DNA of 64,000 bases from Candidatus Chlorobium masyuteum (GTDB lineage Bacteria; Bacteroidota; Chlorobiia; Chlorobiales; Chlorobiaceae), in assembly GCF_011601315.1 (NCBI RefSeq), contig NZ_JAAORA010000002.1, positions 1-64,000 on the forward strand, in the 5' to 3' direction. A program made the position numbers and the translations under genes. This document shows positions 53,233-62,024 of the stretch, piece after piece (position 1 is the stretch's first letter; each line of letters opens with the position of its first letter). The notes below the pieces were generated by a model. That model worked only from the letters and a program-made list of their open reading frames with translations. It searched no databases and was not told the origin of the DNA.

Positions 53233-54342
53233 GTGAAAAAATTACTCCTTGCCGCCGGAAGCAGGCCCGGCATACTCTCGCTTGCCCCGCTCTACGATGC
53301 CCTTAAAAAAAACGGAGCCTACCAGCCGGTAGCCCTTCTTGTTTCTGCAAAAGGTGCCAAGCCGCTCAGCAGTGACCTGGCGGCATGTTTTGGAATTGGT
53401 GACGACGTCCGTACCATTTACCTTCCCGAAGGTTCTGCGGTTCATCAGCTTGCCTCCGTTATGACCGGCATGGAGGCCGTTCTTCTCAGTGAAAAACCCG
53501 ATCTCGTGCTGGTCTGCGGAAGCGATAATGTTGCTCTTGGTGCTGCGGTGACCGCAGCCAAGCTCGGTATGCAGGTAGCCGCAGTCGATGCGGGGCTGCG
53601 AAGCTATGAACGCTCTGATGCCGAAGAGGTCAACCGGGTTGTTATTGACGCCATGGCCGAGTTCCACTTTGTCAGTGAGCACAGTGGTGAGTACAACCTG
53701 ATCAACGAGGGGGTTGCCGATGAAAAGGTCTTCTATTCCGGCAACCTGTCAATCGACTCCCTTGTCCGTCTTATGGAGCAGGCAAACAAGGAGAACTCTG
53801 TTCCGGTTAAAGGGATAAAACCGAAAAAATATGCACTGATGCTCCTCGGACAGGGCGTTTTCTCCGCCGGGAAAGAGCATATCGGGATGCTGCTTCGGGT
53901 ACTGACGGAACTTGCCTCCAACATAACGGTAGTCATGCCCCGCATTGCCGGATTTGACGCCCTGCTTAAAGAGCATTTGCTTGATGCGGAATTCATCGCT
54001 ATAGAGAATCTGAAGCTGATTGAGCCGCCGTCTCATGCCGGGCTCCTTACCCTGCTTCGCGACTCGATGCTGCTGCTTACCGACACTGAAGAGCTTCAGG
54101 CCGAAGCAACGGTGATGAATGTGCCCTGTCTTACCATGATGGATACTTCAGCGCGCCCATCCACCATTGAGATCGGCACCAACGTGCTTGTCGGACTCGA
54201 CGAGGAGGATATCAAAAGCCGCATCCACGACATTCTCCATCCCGGTTCGCACCAGCATATCACCAGCCGCTCAAAAATTCCCGAAAAATGGGATGGAGCC
54301 TCCGCCCCCCGCATCGTCGCCGTCCTCGACCGGCTGCTCTGA
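53233..54342 (+). CDS. UDP-N-acetylglucosamine 2-epimerase-like protein (divergent)
   Basis: A 369-residue GT-B-fold homologue of WecB. GSRPGILSLAPLYDAL near residue 9 matches GTRPEAIKMAPV; ALGAAVTAAKLGMQVAAVDAGLRSYERSDAEEVNR near 98-132 matches the catalytic region, but the VEAGLR glutamate is Asp, and the THRREN histidine region is LLGQGVFSAG without histidine. NLSIDSL near 174 is conserved. Activity as an epimerase is therefore doubtful; a related sugar-nucleotide role is possible. GTG start; no closer ATG is in frame. Adjacent to the OstA-like gene (divergent), suggesting an envelope function. Confidence 0.7.
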   Translation: MKKLLLAAGSRPGILSLAPLYDALKKNGAYQPVALLVSAKGAKPLSSDLAACFGIGDDVRTIYLPEGSAVHQLASVMTGMEAVLLSEKPDLVLVCGSDNVALGAAVTAAKLGMQVAAVDAGLRSYERSDAEEVNRVVIDAMAEFHFVSEHSGEYNLINEGVADEKVFYSGNLSIDSLVRLMEQANKENSVPVKGIKPKKYALMLLGQGVFSAGKEHIGMLLRVLTELASNITVVMPRIAGFDALLKEHLLDAEFIAIENLKLIEPPSHAGLLTLLRDSMLLLTDTEELQAEATVMNVPCLTMMDTSARPSTIEIGTNVLVGLDEEDIKSRIHDILHPGSHQHITSRSKIPEKWDGASAPRIVAVLDRLL

Positions 54343-54355
54343 TTTTCTTTTTTGT

Positions 54356-54383
54356 GAAGGTGCGGGATTTCGCCCGCACCTTC
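54356..54383 (+). terminator. Hairpin after the epimerase-like gene
   Basis: Perfect 11-bp stem GAAGGTGCGGG / CCCGCACCTTC with loop ATTTCG, starting 14 nt after the stop. It lacks a T-run on the plus strand, so it may end transcription poorly or protect the 3' end. Confidence 0.5.
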
Positions 54384-54413
54384 ATCGCTTCTGCAGTAAT
54401 TATACCCACTTCG

Positions 54414-54455
54414 TGTCATTTCGAACCCGATTTTTCGGATGAGAAATCTGACAGC
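54414..54455. repeat. Degenerate copy of the TCATTCCGAAC-type dispersed repeat
   Basis: GTGTCATTTCGAACCCGAT then a short hairpin and GAGAAATCTGACA. It resembles 42958-42986 in order of phrases (GTCATT-CGAAC...GA-ATCT). Similarity is partial. Confidence 0.4.
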
Positions 54456-54698
54456 ATGCCTCACAAGGCAGGCATAATATGTTTTTGTTGTAAGAATGGT
54501 CCGTGATTTTTTCGAAATCACGTGCGATTATGTTTGGCTAAAATATTGCAATTCAGTTAATTGCGTGAATATCACAGCCGATTGAATCGCAAGTATTAAC
54601 TCACGTTTATCGTTTGCGGCTTACTTTTCATATGTGGCGTTATGGTATTCGAACATTCCAAGCATATCGCATCATGATTCTCATCCGTCTAAAATGCT

Positions 54699-55793
54699 AT
54701 GAGTAGATATGTCGCTTACATTGATGAATCCGGTGACCCGAATTTTGGGGAAGGTGCATCAGAGACAATTGTCGTGTGCGCCATTGTTCTTGAACGAGAT
54801 CGCCTTTTGGAGCTGTCCCATGTGATTTCGGAAATAAAGACATCATACGGAATGGAAGAGCTCAAGTCAAAGCAAGTACGTTCTTTTGAGCAGAGATACG
54901 ATATTTGTCGGCAGCTACTTGCCTCAACGTTCAGAATTCTTACCATACGTGTGGTTAAGAAATCGCTTCAAGGAGATTGGTTTCGTTATCGTTCCACATT
55001 CTACAAGTACATTCAGAGTTTATTGAATCATGAACTTTTCCAGTTGTTCGGTTCCATAAATGTAACGCTTGACAGGTATGGGAGTTCGGATTATCAACGC
55101 TCCTTATCGAAGTATCTTGTCGGCAGGATGCAGGAGGAGCTGTTCGAGCCCGAGCTATTAATTGATTCCGCCAAGGATAATGAGTTTATACAAGCAAGTG
55201 ATATTCTGGCTGGCTCTATCCGAAAAGCCTTGGAGGATGATTTTGATAAATCTGAGCGTGATCAATTACTCACCCTTATAAAGCCTTCTTGGGTTAGACG
55301 TTTAGATCTTCCCCGTGAAGGTCATTATTTGACAGCCATACCTGCAAGTGAAATGTTTAATGCATGTATGGAAGAAGCTAAGCGATACCTTGAGTGTCAT
55401 GCCGCAAGTTCGGATGAGCCAAAGGTCAAGGCGCTTGAGTATCTTTACTACTCAGCAATCGACGGATCCAGTGAATACATATACACCCAAGAGATTCTTG
55501 AATGGCTCCAGACATATGGTATCATTCTCAGCGAGGAACAATTTCGAAAAGATGTAACTGCTGCGTTGCGGGATGAAGGGCTCATTATTGTTGGTAGCAG
55601 AAAGGGGATCAAGATACCAGTGAGTTCAGAAGACATCAGGGACTATATAAAATTCAGTGTCAATCTTGCACATCCAGTGCTGAGGAGGTTGAAGCTTGCA
55701 CTCACTTTTGTTTCTGCAAGAACCACTTTAAGGGATGTAGACTCATTGTTAAGCGATGAGATGCGTGCTATCCTTGACGAAGTAAACGCCTGA
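54699..55793 (+). CDS. DUF3800 protein with C-terminal winged-helix-like domain
   Basis: A 364-residue protein. The N-terminal half has the DUF3800 pattern: YVAYIDESGDPNFGEG at residues 4-19 (first acidic site), then VCAIVLERDRL, LDRYGSSDYQRS near 124, and DNEFIQASDILAGSIRKAL near 158 (second acidic site). The fold is believed to be RNase H-like, so a nuclease is plausible. The C-terminal 130 residues hold what looks like a winged helix (EILEWLQTYGIILSEEQFRK, ALRDEGLIIVG). This fusion is not one I recognise. It is the first gene of the AT-rich island; a hairpin follows its stop. Confidence 0.7.
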   Translation: MSRYVAYIDESGDPNFGEGASETIVVCAIVLERDRLLELSHVISEIKTSYGMEELKSKQVRSFEQRYDICRQLLASTFRILTIRVVKKSLQGDWFRYRSTFYKYIQSLLNHELFQLFGSINVTLDRYGSSDYQRSLSKYLVGRMQEELFEPELLIDSAKDNEFIQASDILAGSIRKALEDDFDKSERDQLLTLIKPSWVRRLDLPREGHYLTAIPASEMFNACMEEAKRYLECHAASSDEPKVKALEYLYYSAIDGSSEYIYTQEILEWLQTYGIILSEEQFRKDVTAALRDEGLIIVGSRKGIKIPVSSEDIRDYIKFSVNLAHPVLRRLKLALTFVSARTTLRDVDSLLSDEMRAILDEVNA

Positions 55794-55797
55794 CGTG

Positions 55798-55825
55798 ATA
55801 ATGAGAGGCTCAACCATCTCATTAT
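55798..55825 (+). terminator. Hairpin after the DUF3800 gene
   Basis: Perfect 9-bp stem ATAATGAGA / TCTCATTAT with a 10-nt loop, 4 nt after the stop codon. No T-run follows, so termination is uncertain. Confidence 0.4.
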
Positions 55826-55980
55826 TGATTGATGCTCACCAAAAAAAGTATGGGGTTCATTTTAATACCGCGCTTATGAAGTAGACTTTGCAAATATCAG
55901 ACAGGAGGGTTTTCATTGAACCTCTGAAGCTCGTACATTAAAAGAGTTTATTGCATGAATCTATTCTCTTGGAGTTATCA

Positions 55981-57696
55981 ATGCCGTCACTTGACTGGAT
56001 AGGCAAAAAAGCGGTTGTCAACCATCATAAACAAGTTCCTTTTCACCTGCTGCGCGGTAACGAAGAGTTGTCTTTTGGGGACCCCGGCAGTGGAAATCTG
56101 CTTGTTCAGGGTGACAATCTGCTTGCTTTGAAAGCCTTGCTCCCATACTATGCCGGAGAGGTCAAATGCATTTACATTGATCCGCCTTACAATACCGGTG
56201 TTGATGAAAGAGATGAGAGTGGCAAGAGAAGTGGCTGGGTTTACAATGACAATGTGAGCAGTCCTGAAATCAAGGATTGGCTTTTCAGAGTTGTCGGTGC
56301 AGAAGCTGAAGATCTTTCTCGTCATGACAAGTGGTTATGCATGATGTACCCCCGACTTTCGATCCTTTATCAGTTTTTGAAAGAGGATGGTGTCGTTTTT
56401 GCAAGCATTGATGAAGTTGAATTTGCTAACCTTCGATTACTTTTTGATGAAATTTTCGGAATTTCGAATCGAGTAGGGACAATTATCTGGGATAACGCGA
56501 CTGATAACAACCCGACCAATATCGCTGTTGAGCATGAGTATATTCTCTGCTATGCTAAAAATAAAAGTAAACTTGCCTCTGTTTGGAAGTCTCAGAATCT
56601 TGCCGTAAAAGAAAAACTGCTTGAAATTGGCAATGAGTATGTAAAAAAATATCCGGATCAGAATCAACGTCAAGAGGCCTACACAAAATGGTTTCGGGAT
56701 AATAAAGAGTATTTATGGCCATTTGATCGATATAAGTTCATAGATGATGATGGGATTTACACTGGGAGCCAAAGTGTCCACAACCCTGGTAAAGAGGGTT
56801 ATCGTTACGATGTTCCGCATCCAACTACTGGCAGACCATGTAAAGAACCATTGATGGGTTACAGGTTCCCGCCTGAAACCATGGAAAGATTACGGGCAGA
56901 GCAACGACTTATTTTCGGTAAGGATGAAGCCAAGCTGATTGAGTTGAAAGTGTATGTCAGCGATTACAGAGCCAAACTATCAAGCTTGTTCACTTTTGAT
57001 GGACGTGTTGGAACTAACGAGATCAAGGAGATTCTGCATCATGACAGGCGCCCGTTCGATTTTCCAAAGCCAACCGCTCTTTTGGAAGAATTATTCAGTT
57101 TTACCACATCAAAGGATGATCTCATACTTGACTCCTTTGCAGGATCAGGAACAACAGGGCACGCCATCCTTAAACTGAACAAAGCTGATGGCCAGAAAAG
57201 GCGATTTGTCTTGGTTGAAATGAAAGACAAAATTGCGAAGGACATCACCGCAGAGCGTCTCAAGAGGGTGAGTAATGGATATGTTAACGCCAAGAATATA
57301 TCGGTGAAAGGACTCGGTGGAGGATTCAGGTTTTGCGAACTTGGCGAGACGTTGTTCGATGCTGATGGGTTCATCAACAGAACCGTCACATTCAAGGAAC
57401 TTGCCCATCATGTTTTTTTTGTGGCTATCGGTGAGCCTTTGCCGTCCGGTTCCGACTTGACTACTCCGCTTATTGGTACATCGAACAATACTGCTGTATA
57501 TCTCCTCTACAATGGTATTCTTGGGGACTCATCAGACGATGGCGGTAATGTGCTGTCTCGTGACGTGCTTGCAAAATTGCCAAAGCATGATGGACTGAAA
57601 ATTGTGTACGGCAACGGTTGCCTTCTTGGTCCGACCCGTTTGAACAGTGAAAACATCATTTTCCGGCAAATCCCATACGAAGTAAAGCTGTCATGA
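55981..57696 (+). CDS. mod: Type III restriction-modification system DNA methyltransferase (Mod)
   Basis: A 571-residue beta-class adenine-N6 methyltransferase: GNLLVQGDNLLALKALL near residue 38, catalytic DPPYNTG at 67-73, then a long target-recognition region, and the SAM-binding LDSFAGSGTTGHAILKLN near 383, the DPPY-before-FxGxG order of type III Mod. ATG 55981 follows TTGGAG at a good distance; an in-frame ATG at 55951 would add 10 residues without support. The stop overlaps res by 4 nt. Mod modifies one strand of an asymmetric site and is needed by Res. Confidence 0.93.
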   Translation: MPSLDWIGKKAVVNHHKQVPFHLLRGNEELSFGDPGSGNLLVQGDNLLALKALLPYYAGEVKCIYIDPPYNTGVDERDESGKRSGWVYNDNVSSPEIKDWLFRVVGAEAEDLSRHDKWLCMMYPRLSILYQFLKEDGVVFASIDEVEFANLRLLFDEIFGISNRVGTIIWDNATDNNPTNIAVEHEYILCYAKNKSKLASVWKSQNLAVKEKLLEIGNEYVKKYPDQNQRQEAYTKWFRDNKEYLWPFDRYKFIDDDGIYTGSQSVHNPGKEGYRYDVPHPTTGRPCKEPLMGYRFPPETMERLRAEQRLIFGKDEAKLIELKVYVSDYRAKLSSLFTFDGRVGTNEIKEILHHDRRPFDFPKPTALLEELFSFTTSKDDLILDSFAGSGTTGHAILKLNKADGQKRRFVLVEMKDKIAKDITAERLKRVSNGYVNAKNISVKGLGGGFRFCELGETLFDADGFINRTVTFKELAHHVFFVAIGEPLPSGSDLTTPLIGTSNNTAVYLLYNGILGDSSDDGGNVLSRDVLAKLPKHDGLKIVYGNGCLLGPTRLNSENIIFRQIPYEVKLS

Positions 57697-60302
57697 TCAC
57701 TCTCAAGGATTACCAACGTCGGGTATTGCAGGCATTGAAAGACTATTTTATTGCCTGCCAGCAGTATGACAGTGCCGATACCGCGTTTTACAGCATAACC
57801 CGACAATCGTTCGGAACCGGCATTCCATATAGAGAGGTATCAGAATTGCCGGGATTACCATATGTCTGTCTGCGAATTCCGACTGGAGGGGGTAAAACTA
57901 TTGTTGCAAGTTATGCTACTGGTATCGCCGCAAAAGATTTTCTGCACAGCGAAACCCCTTTCGTCCTTTGGCTGGTTCCGTCCAATACAATCAAAGAGCA
58001 GACGATAACTGCGCTTCAAGACAGGAAGCATCCTTACCGAAAAGCTCTTGAAGAGGTTCTCCCCGCTGTTGAGGTTTTGTCAATTCAGGAAGCCTTGTCT
58101 TTAAATCGTTCGACGGTTACCGGTAACGCAACCATCATTGTTTCTACCATGCAGGCGTTTCGGGTAGATGAAACCGAAGGTCGTAAAGTTTACGAACAAT
58201 CGGGGGCATTGATGGAGCATTTTAGTACCCTTGATCCTTCACTTACGGAACAGCTCGACCGATACGACAATGGCCAACCTGTTCAATCCTTTGCCAATCT
58301 TTTGAAGTTGCATCATCCGATCATCATCGTTGATGAAGCACATAATTCCAGAACGCAGCTTTCGTTTGAAACACTGTCGAGGTTCAATCCTTCGTGCATT
58401 ATCGAGTTTACTGCTACCCCGGCAACGGAATCCAACCCAAGCAACGTTTTATATTCGGTGTCGGCTGCCGAGCTTAAGGCTGATCAGATGATCAAAATGC
58501 CGATTCGTCTTGAAACGCGACCAAACTGGAAAGAGCTGATTTCTGATGCCATAACGTTGCGCCAACATCTTGAGCAGGAGGCCATCAAGGAGAAAGTAGC
58601 AACAGGCGAACACATTCGCCCAATTATGCTCATTCAGGCGCAGGCAAAAAGTCAAACACATGAAACCCTGACTGTCGAAGTTGTCGAACAGTGTTTGCTC
58701 GATGATTTCAACATTCCAATAGATCAAATCCGGCGTGCCACCGGATCAGACAGAGAGATTGACGGTATTAATCTCGCAGATCCCGGTTGTACTATCCGAT
58801 ACATCATCACCGTACAGGCATTGCGGGAGGGCTGGGATTGTCCGTTTGCCTATGTGCTTTGTTCTGTAGCTGAAATGCGCTCACCAACTGCGGTCGAACA
58901 AATTCTTGGGCGGATTATGCGCCTGCCGGGAGCTAAGCGGAAGCAAAGCGATGAACTCAACATGGCTTATGCGTTCTCGGCTTCGAGGAATTTTGTCGAG
59001 GCCGCGAAAGCTCTTGAAAACGCTCTTGTTCTGAATGGGTTTAACAGACTGGAAGCAAAAGAGTTGATCACGAATTTGCCTGTAAACCATCAAGGCGCTA
59101 TGGATCTGTTTGCGGAAACAAAGGAAACTATTGAAGAAACACCCTGTTTCGGATTTTTACCAGAAGCCATCCAGAAAAAGGTTTCCTATGATATTGAGTC
59201 GAAAGCCTTGACTTTTACCGGAGAAATGGACGATGCCGAAAAACAGGCACTTCTCGAATGCTTTGTCACCCCTGAGGGAAAAGAGAGTATCGAAAGAGTG
59301 TTCCAGAACTCCCGGCGATATCTAAAAAAAAGCGTATCAACTCCCGCTGAGCGGTTTGAGATATTTGCCGTTCCAGTGCTTTCAGTAAGGCAAGGGAACC
59401 TCTTCGAACAATTTGAGGAGACTCACTTTCATGAAACGCCTTGGAAGCTCTCCAAATGTTCGCCGGAACTGAGTGAGTCAGAGTATTCGACTAAACGATT
59501 TGATGGCAAATTAGCCGAAATAGACATTACCAATCGTGGCCAACTTTCGGTGCGATTTGTGGACTCCCTGCATCAGCAATTGAGCCTTCTGAACGATGAC
59601 AAGAACCAAACGGTTTCTCAGCTTGTTTACTGGATTGATCGGAACCTTCCAAACAGGCGGGATATTTTGCCAACAGAAAGTGGACCGTATCTTATTGGAG
59701 TTATTCATTACCTCATGAATGAACGGGGCTTGACGCTTTCTCAACTGTTCAATGACAAGTACACCTTGCGGCAAAGGCTCTCAGCGAAAATAGATGATCT
59801 TCGCAGGAAGCAGTGGGAAAAATCCTATCAGACGTTTATCCTGCCTGAATGCGCAACGCCTTTGGTTGTCTCGCCGGACGTGTGTTTTACCTTTAAGCCG
59901 ACAGATTATCCATACAATACCAGATATCAGGGTAGTCTCGTTTTTAAAAAGCACTATTACCGGGATATAGCATCAATGAATGGAGAAGAGGAGAGTTGTG
60001 CCGCATATCTTGACCATTTGCCGGAAGTTGAGTTTTGGGTACGAAACCTTGAGCAAAGACCAACTCACTCGTTCTGGTTACAAACCTCTACAGACAAATT
60101 TTATCCGGATTTTGTCTGTAAGTTGAACGATGGCCGTATTCTCGTAGTTGAGTATAAATCAGAAACGTCATGGAGTAACGACGATTCGAGAGAAAAACGT
60201 GTACTCGGAGAGTTATGGGCAAAACGCAGCAACGGCACCTGTCTTTTCGTAATGCCCAAAGGCAAAGACCTTCAGGCTATCAAAGCCAGCGTGCGACAGT
60301 GA
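57693..60302 (+). CDS. res: Type III restriction enzyme, Res subunit
   Basis: An 869-residue SF2 helicase-nuclease: Walker A RIPTGGGKTIVASYATG near residue 62, Walker B IIIVDEAHNSRTQL near 211, TATPATES near 235, motif VI QILGRIMRLPG near 400, and a C-terminal PD-(D/E)xK nuclease with YPDFVCKLNDGRILVVEYKS near 804. All core motifs are intact, so the system is probably active. Coupled to mod by ATGA overlap. AT-rich compared with the chromosome core. Confidence 0.94.
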   Translation: MITLKDYQRRVLQALKDYFIACQQYDSADTAFYSITRQSFGTGIPYREVSELPGLPYVCLRIPTGGGKTIVASYATGIAAKDFLHSETPFVLWLVPSNTIKEQTITALQDRKHPYRKALEEVLPAVEVLSIQEALSLNRSTVTGNATIIVSTMQAFRVDETEGRKVYEQSGALMEHFSTLDPSLTEQLDRYDNGQPVQSFANLLKLHHPIIIVDEAHNSRTQLSFETLSRFNPSCIIEFTATPATESNPSNVLYSVSAAELKADQMIKMPIRLETRPNWKELISDAITLRQHLEQEAIKEKVATGEHIRPIMLIQAQAKSQTHETLTVEVVEQCLLDDFNIPIDQIRRATGSDREIDGINLADPGCTIRYIITVQALREGWDCPFAYVLCSVAEMRSPTAVEQILGRIMRLPGAKRKQSDELNMAYAFSASRNFVEAAKALENALVLNGFNRLEAKELITNLPVNHQGAMDLFAETKETIEETPCFGFLPEAIQKKVSYDIESKALTFTGEMDDAEKQALLECFVTPEGKESIERVFQNSRRYLKKSVSTPAERFEIFAVPVLSVRQGNLFEQFEETHFHETPWKLSKCSPELSESEYSTKRFDGKLAEIDITNRGQLSVRFVDSLHQQLSLLNDDKNQTVSQLVYWIDRNLPNRRDILPTESGPYLIGVIHYLMNERGLTLSQLFNDKYTLRQRLSAKIDDLRRKQWEKSYQTFILPECATPLVVSPDVCFTFKPTDYPYNTRYQGSLVFKKHYYRDIASMNGEEESCAAYLDHLPEVEFWVRNLEQRPTHSFWLQTSTDKFYPDFVCKLNDGRILVVEYKSETSWSNDDSREKRVLGELWAKRSNGTCLFVMPKGKDLQAIKASVRQ

Positions 60303-60636
60303 AATGCCATCACGTTGATATTATCTATGAAAAAAACTTTTTAACTGGTGCATTGGCAATAGTAAATATCAGTTTTATAATAGAATATGGTGTTTGTTAT
60401 GGCTGGAACTCTTTACTTAAATGCCTTCCAAGCTTTAATTCGTAAATTGTCCGTGCTGACGGCATTAAGATTGCAATGTTAAGATTATTTTGCTCTTTTT
60501 TTTGGAAATGATGTGGATATGTTTTAAGATCAAGGAATACTTTTTTTACAAGTAAAAGTGCTCACACACCTACTGGGTAAGTCAAGCCCACTGCCCTGAT
60601 TTATTTTGTGCTTAATTTTTGGAGCAAAGAGCTCTT
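60303..60636. other. AT-rich leader region with two candidate promoters
   Basis: A 334-bp gap after res. Two promoter-like arrays face the membrane-GAF gene: TTGGCA (60353) - 17 nt - TATAAT (60376-60381) and TTGGAA (60502) - 17 nt - TAAGAT (60525-60530). A 27-codon frame (60399-60482) follows the first but has no clear ribosome site. No repeat or RNA gene is apparent. Confidence 0.5.
60353..60381 (+). promoter_or_regulatory. Candidate promoter of the membrane-GAF cassette
   Basis: TTGGCA at 60353-60358, 17-nt spacer, perfect TATAAT at 60376-60381; transcripts would have a leader of about 250 nt. A second weaker match lies at 60502-60530. Confidence 0.5.
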
Positions 60637-61566
60637 ATGCCTACTGAACTACAGACGAAGTTCGAAGCACAACTTCCCAAGTTACCTCATTTCTCTTTCG
60701 AGAGGATATTCCACTACGTTGCCGGTTTAGCCTCTATAATAGCTCTCGTGGCGCCACTTCTCTTCTCCGATACTAAAACGCGGTCATATTTATACATAAT
60801 ATTTCTGACCATAATTGTTCTTATTTTATTGACTTCATTGATCTATTTGAAGAGGAAACGACTCAATCGTTATGCTCAAAGCTTAATTTTTACTCATTAC
60901 GTTAACCATGTGATAAGAGATGCGATACAGGAGGTTGCTGTAACGAAAATAATGCCTTTAACAGTAAGTCTTCTAGATGCAATCGCAACATGTTTTTCTG
61001 TGATTATTGGGGAGAGATGTCGAGCTTGTTTAGTGGAGCTGAAGCCGGATTATGAACTGAAAGTTACAGCAAGAGATGGCATTACTAAAGTGACAAATAA
61101 GAAAAAAGTAAAGAAACATTTTTTAGAAGGCAATACGGATTTTAGTGATTTGTGGTATGCGAGGAATGGCCGCTCCCGTTATTTCTTAAGTAATGATCTT
61201 CCGAAATTATGGCTACAACACAAATATGTGAATTCATCGTTTGAAGAGATAGATCAACCCGAGGTTTTTTCTTTTTTTTCTTTTAGGACGGTGGTGAAGT
61301 GGAATTTACCCTACAAAAGTGCATTAGTTTTACCGATCAGATATATTTCTTCGTTTGCGCCACCAGAAACCACCTTGCAGCGTGATGATCACTGGAATTA
61401 TTGGGGCTTCTTATGTGTTGATTGCAATAGTAAGCGTGTCTTTGATGAGAATTATTGCCCTGAATTAGGCGGTGCATTTGCTGATGCTTTATTTACGCTT
61501 TTCTCGCATTACAATACGTTTCTTAATGAAAAAATTACACAAGAGCATGTTGAAAAAATACATTAA
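60637..61566 (+). CDS. Two-helix membrane protein with GAF-like cytoplasmic domain
   Basis: About 309 residues. Two membrane helices near the N-terminus (about 25-43 FHYVAGLASIIALVAPLLF and 51-71 YLYIIFLTIIVLILLTSLIY), a basic and helical linker, then a domain with GAF-like layout: LLDAIATCFSVIIGERCRAC near 108, ALVLPIRYISSFAPP near 228, and NYWGFLCVDCNSKRVFDEN plus GAFADALFTLFSHYN at the end. GAF domains sense small molecules such as cyclic nucleotides. ATG 60637 is used; an in-frame TTG at 60619 is possible. It overlaps the next small gene by 41 nt. No family recalled for the whole protein. AT-rich, island-like. Confidence 0.6.
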   Translation: MPTELQTKFEAQLPKLPHFSFERIFHYVAGLASIIALVAPLLFSDTKTRSYLYIIFLTIIVLILLTSLIYLKRKRLNRYAQSLIFTHYVNHVIRDAIQEVAVTKIMPLTVSLLDAIATCFSVIIGERCRACLVELKPDYELKVTARDGITKVTNKKKVKKHFLEGNTDFSDLWYARNGRSRYFLSNDLPKLWLQHKYVNSSFEEIDQPEVFSFFSFRTVVKWNLPYKSALVLPIRYISSFAPPETTLQRDDHWNYWGFLCVDCNSKRVFDENYCPELGGAFADALFTLFSHYNTFLNEKITQEHVEKIH

Positions 61567-61771
61567 AAAACCGAAAGATGCCTTTATTGGCGGACAGAAC
61601 AATCGGGTGATTATTGATTGCAATTATGCTACAAAGAATCTGCCCGATAAGTCGTGGGAGACAGAGGTAAACGTTGAGAGTCAAATGGTAAAGGTCACGG
61701 TTCGGAGTTTATCAAGACTTTTTGAGATGAGTGACATATTGAGTGTGGGAAATGTTTTATGCAAAAGTTAA
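61526..61771 (+). CDS. Small basic protein, partner of the membrane-GAF gene
   Basis: About 81 residues, overlapping the preceding gene's 3' end by 41 nt. ATG 61526 or the later ATG 61547 (about 74 residues) could be used. The N-terminus is lysine-rich (MLKKYIKKPKDAFIGGQNNR) and the rest predicts strands and a short helix (RVIIDCNYATKN, VTVRSLSRLFEMSDIL). I do not recognise a family. It is probably translated with the GAF protein as a two-gene cassette. Confidence 0.5.
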   Translation: MKKLHKSMLKKYIKKPKDAFIGGQNNRVIIDCNYATKNLPDKSWETEVNVESQMVKVTVRSLSRLFEMSDILSVGNVLCKS

Positions 61772-62024
61772 TAGAGGTGAATTAATTTTTTTACGCCATT
61801 TACAACTAACTGAGATTAAATATGTAATGACCCGAGTTGTAATGGTAAATTCGTCATTGTTAAAGTTGTTTTTGACGACTTACTTGCTATGAAGTCATTG
61901 ACTGCTTCCCTACATTATTTAACGGTTAAATCATCGAGAGATAAACATGTAAACGGATTTTGGCGATATGCAACCATGCGATTTAAAAGTTGCCGATAGT
62001 CCGTACGATGATTAAGTAAACATA

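Larger units (their letters stand above)
54343..54698. other. Intergenic region with hairpins and a degenerate repeat
   Basis: A 356-bp gap. It holds the hairpin at 54356-54383, a degenerate dispersed repeat (54414-54455, GTGTCATTTCGAACCCGAT... GAGAAATCTGACA), and a smaller hairpin (54502-54509 / 54515-54522). Base composition turns AT-rich from about 54520, which marks the edge of the accessory region. I see no gene. Confidence 0.55.

Noticed and set aside
60399-60482. A 27-codon frame after the first promoter of the membrane-GAF cassette
   Set aside because: No ribosome site and no sign of attenuation structure.
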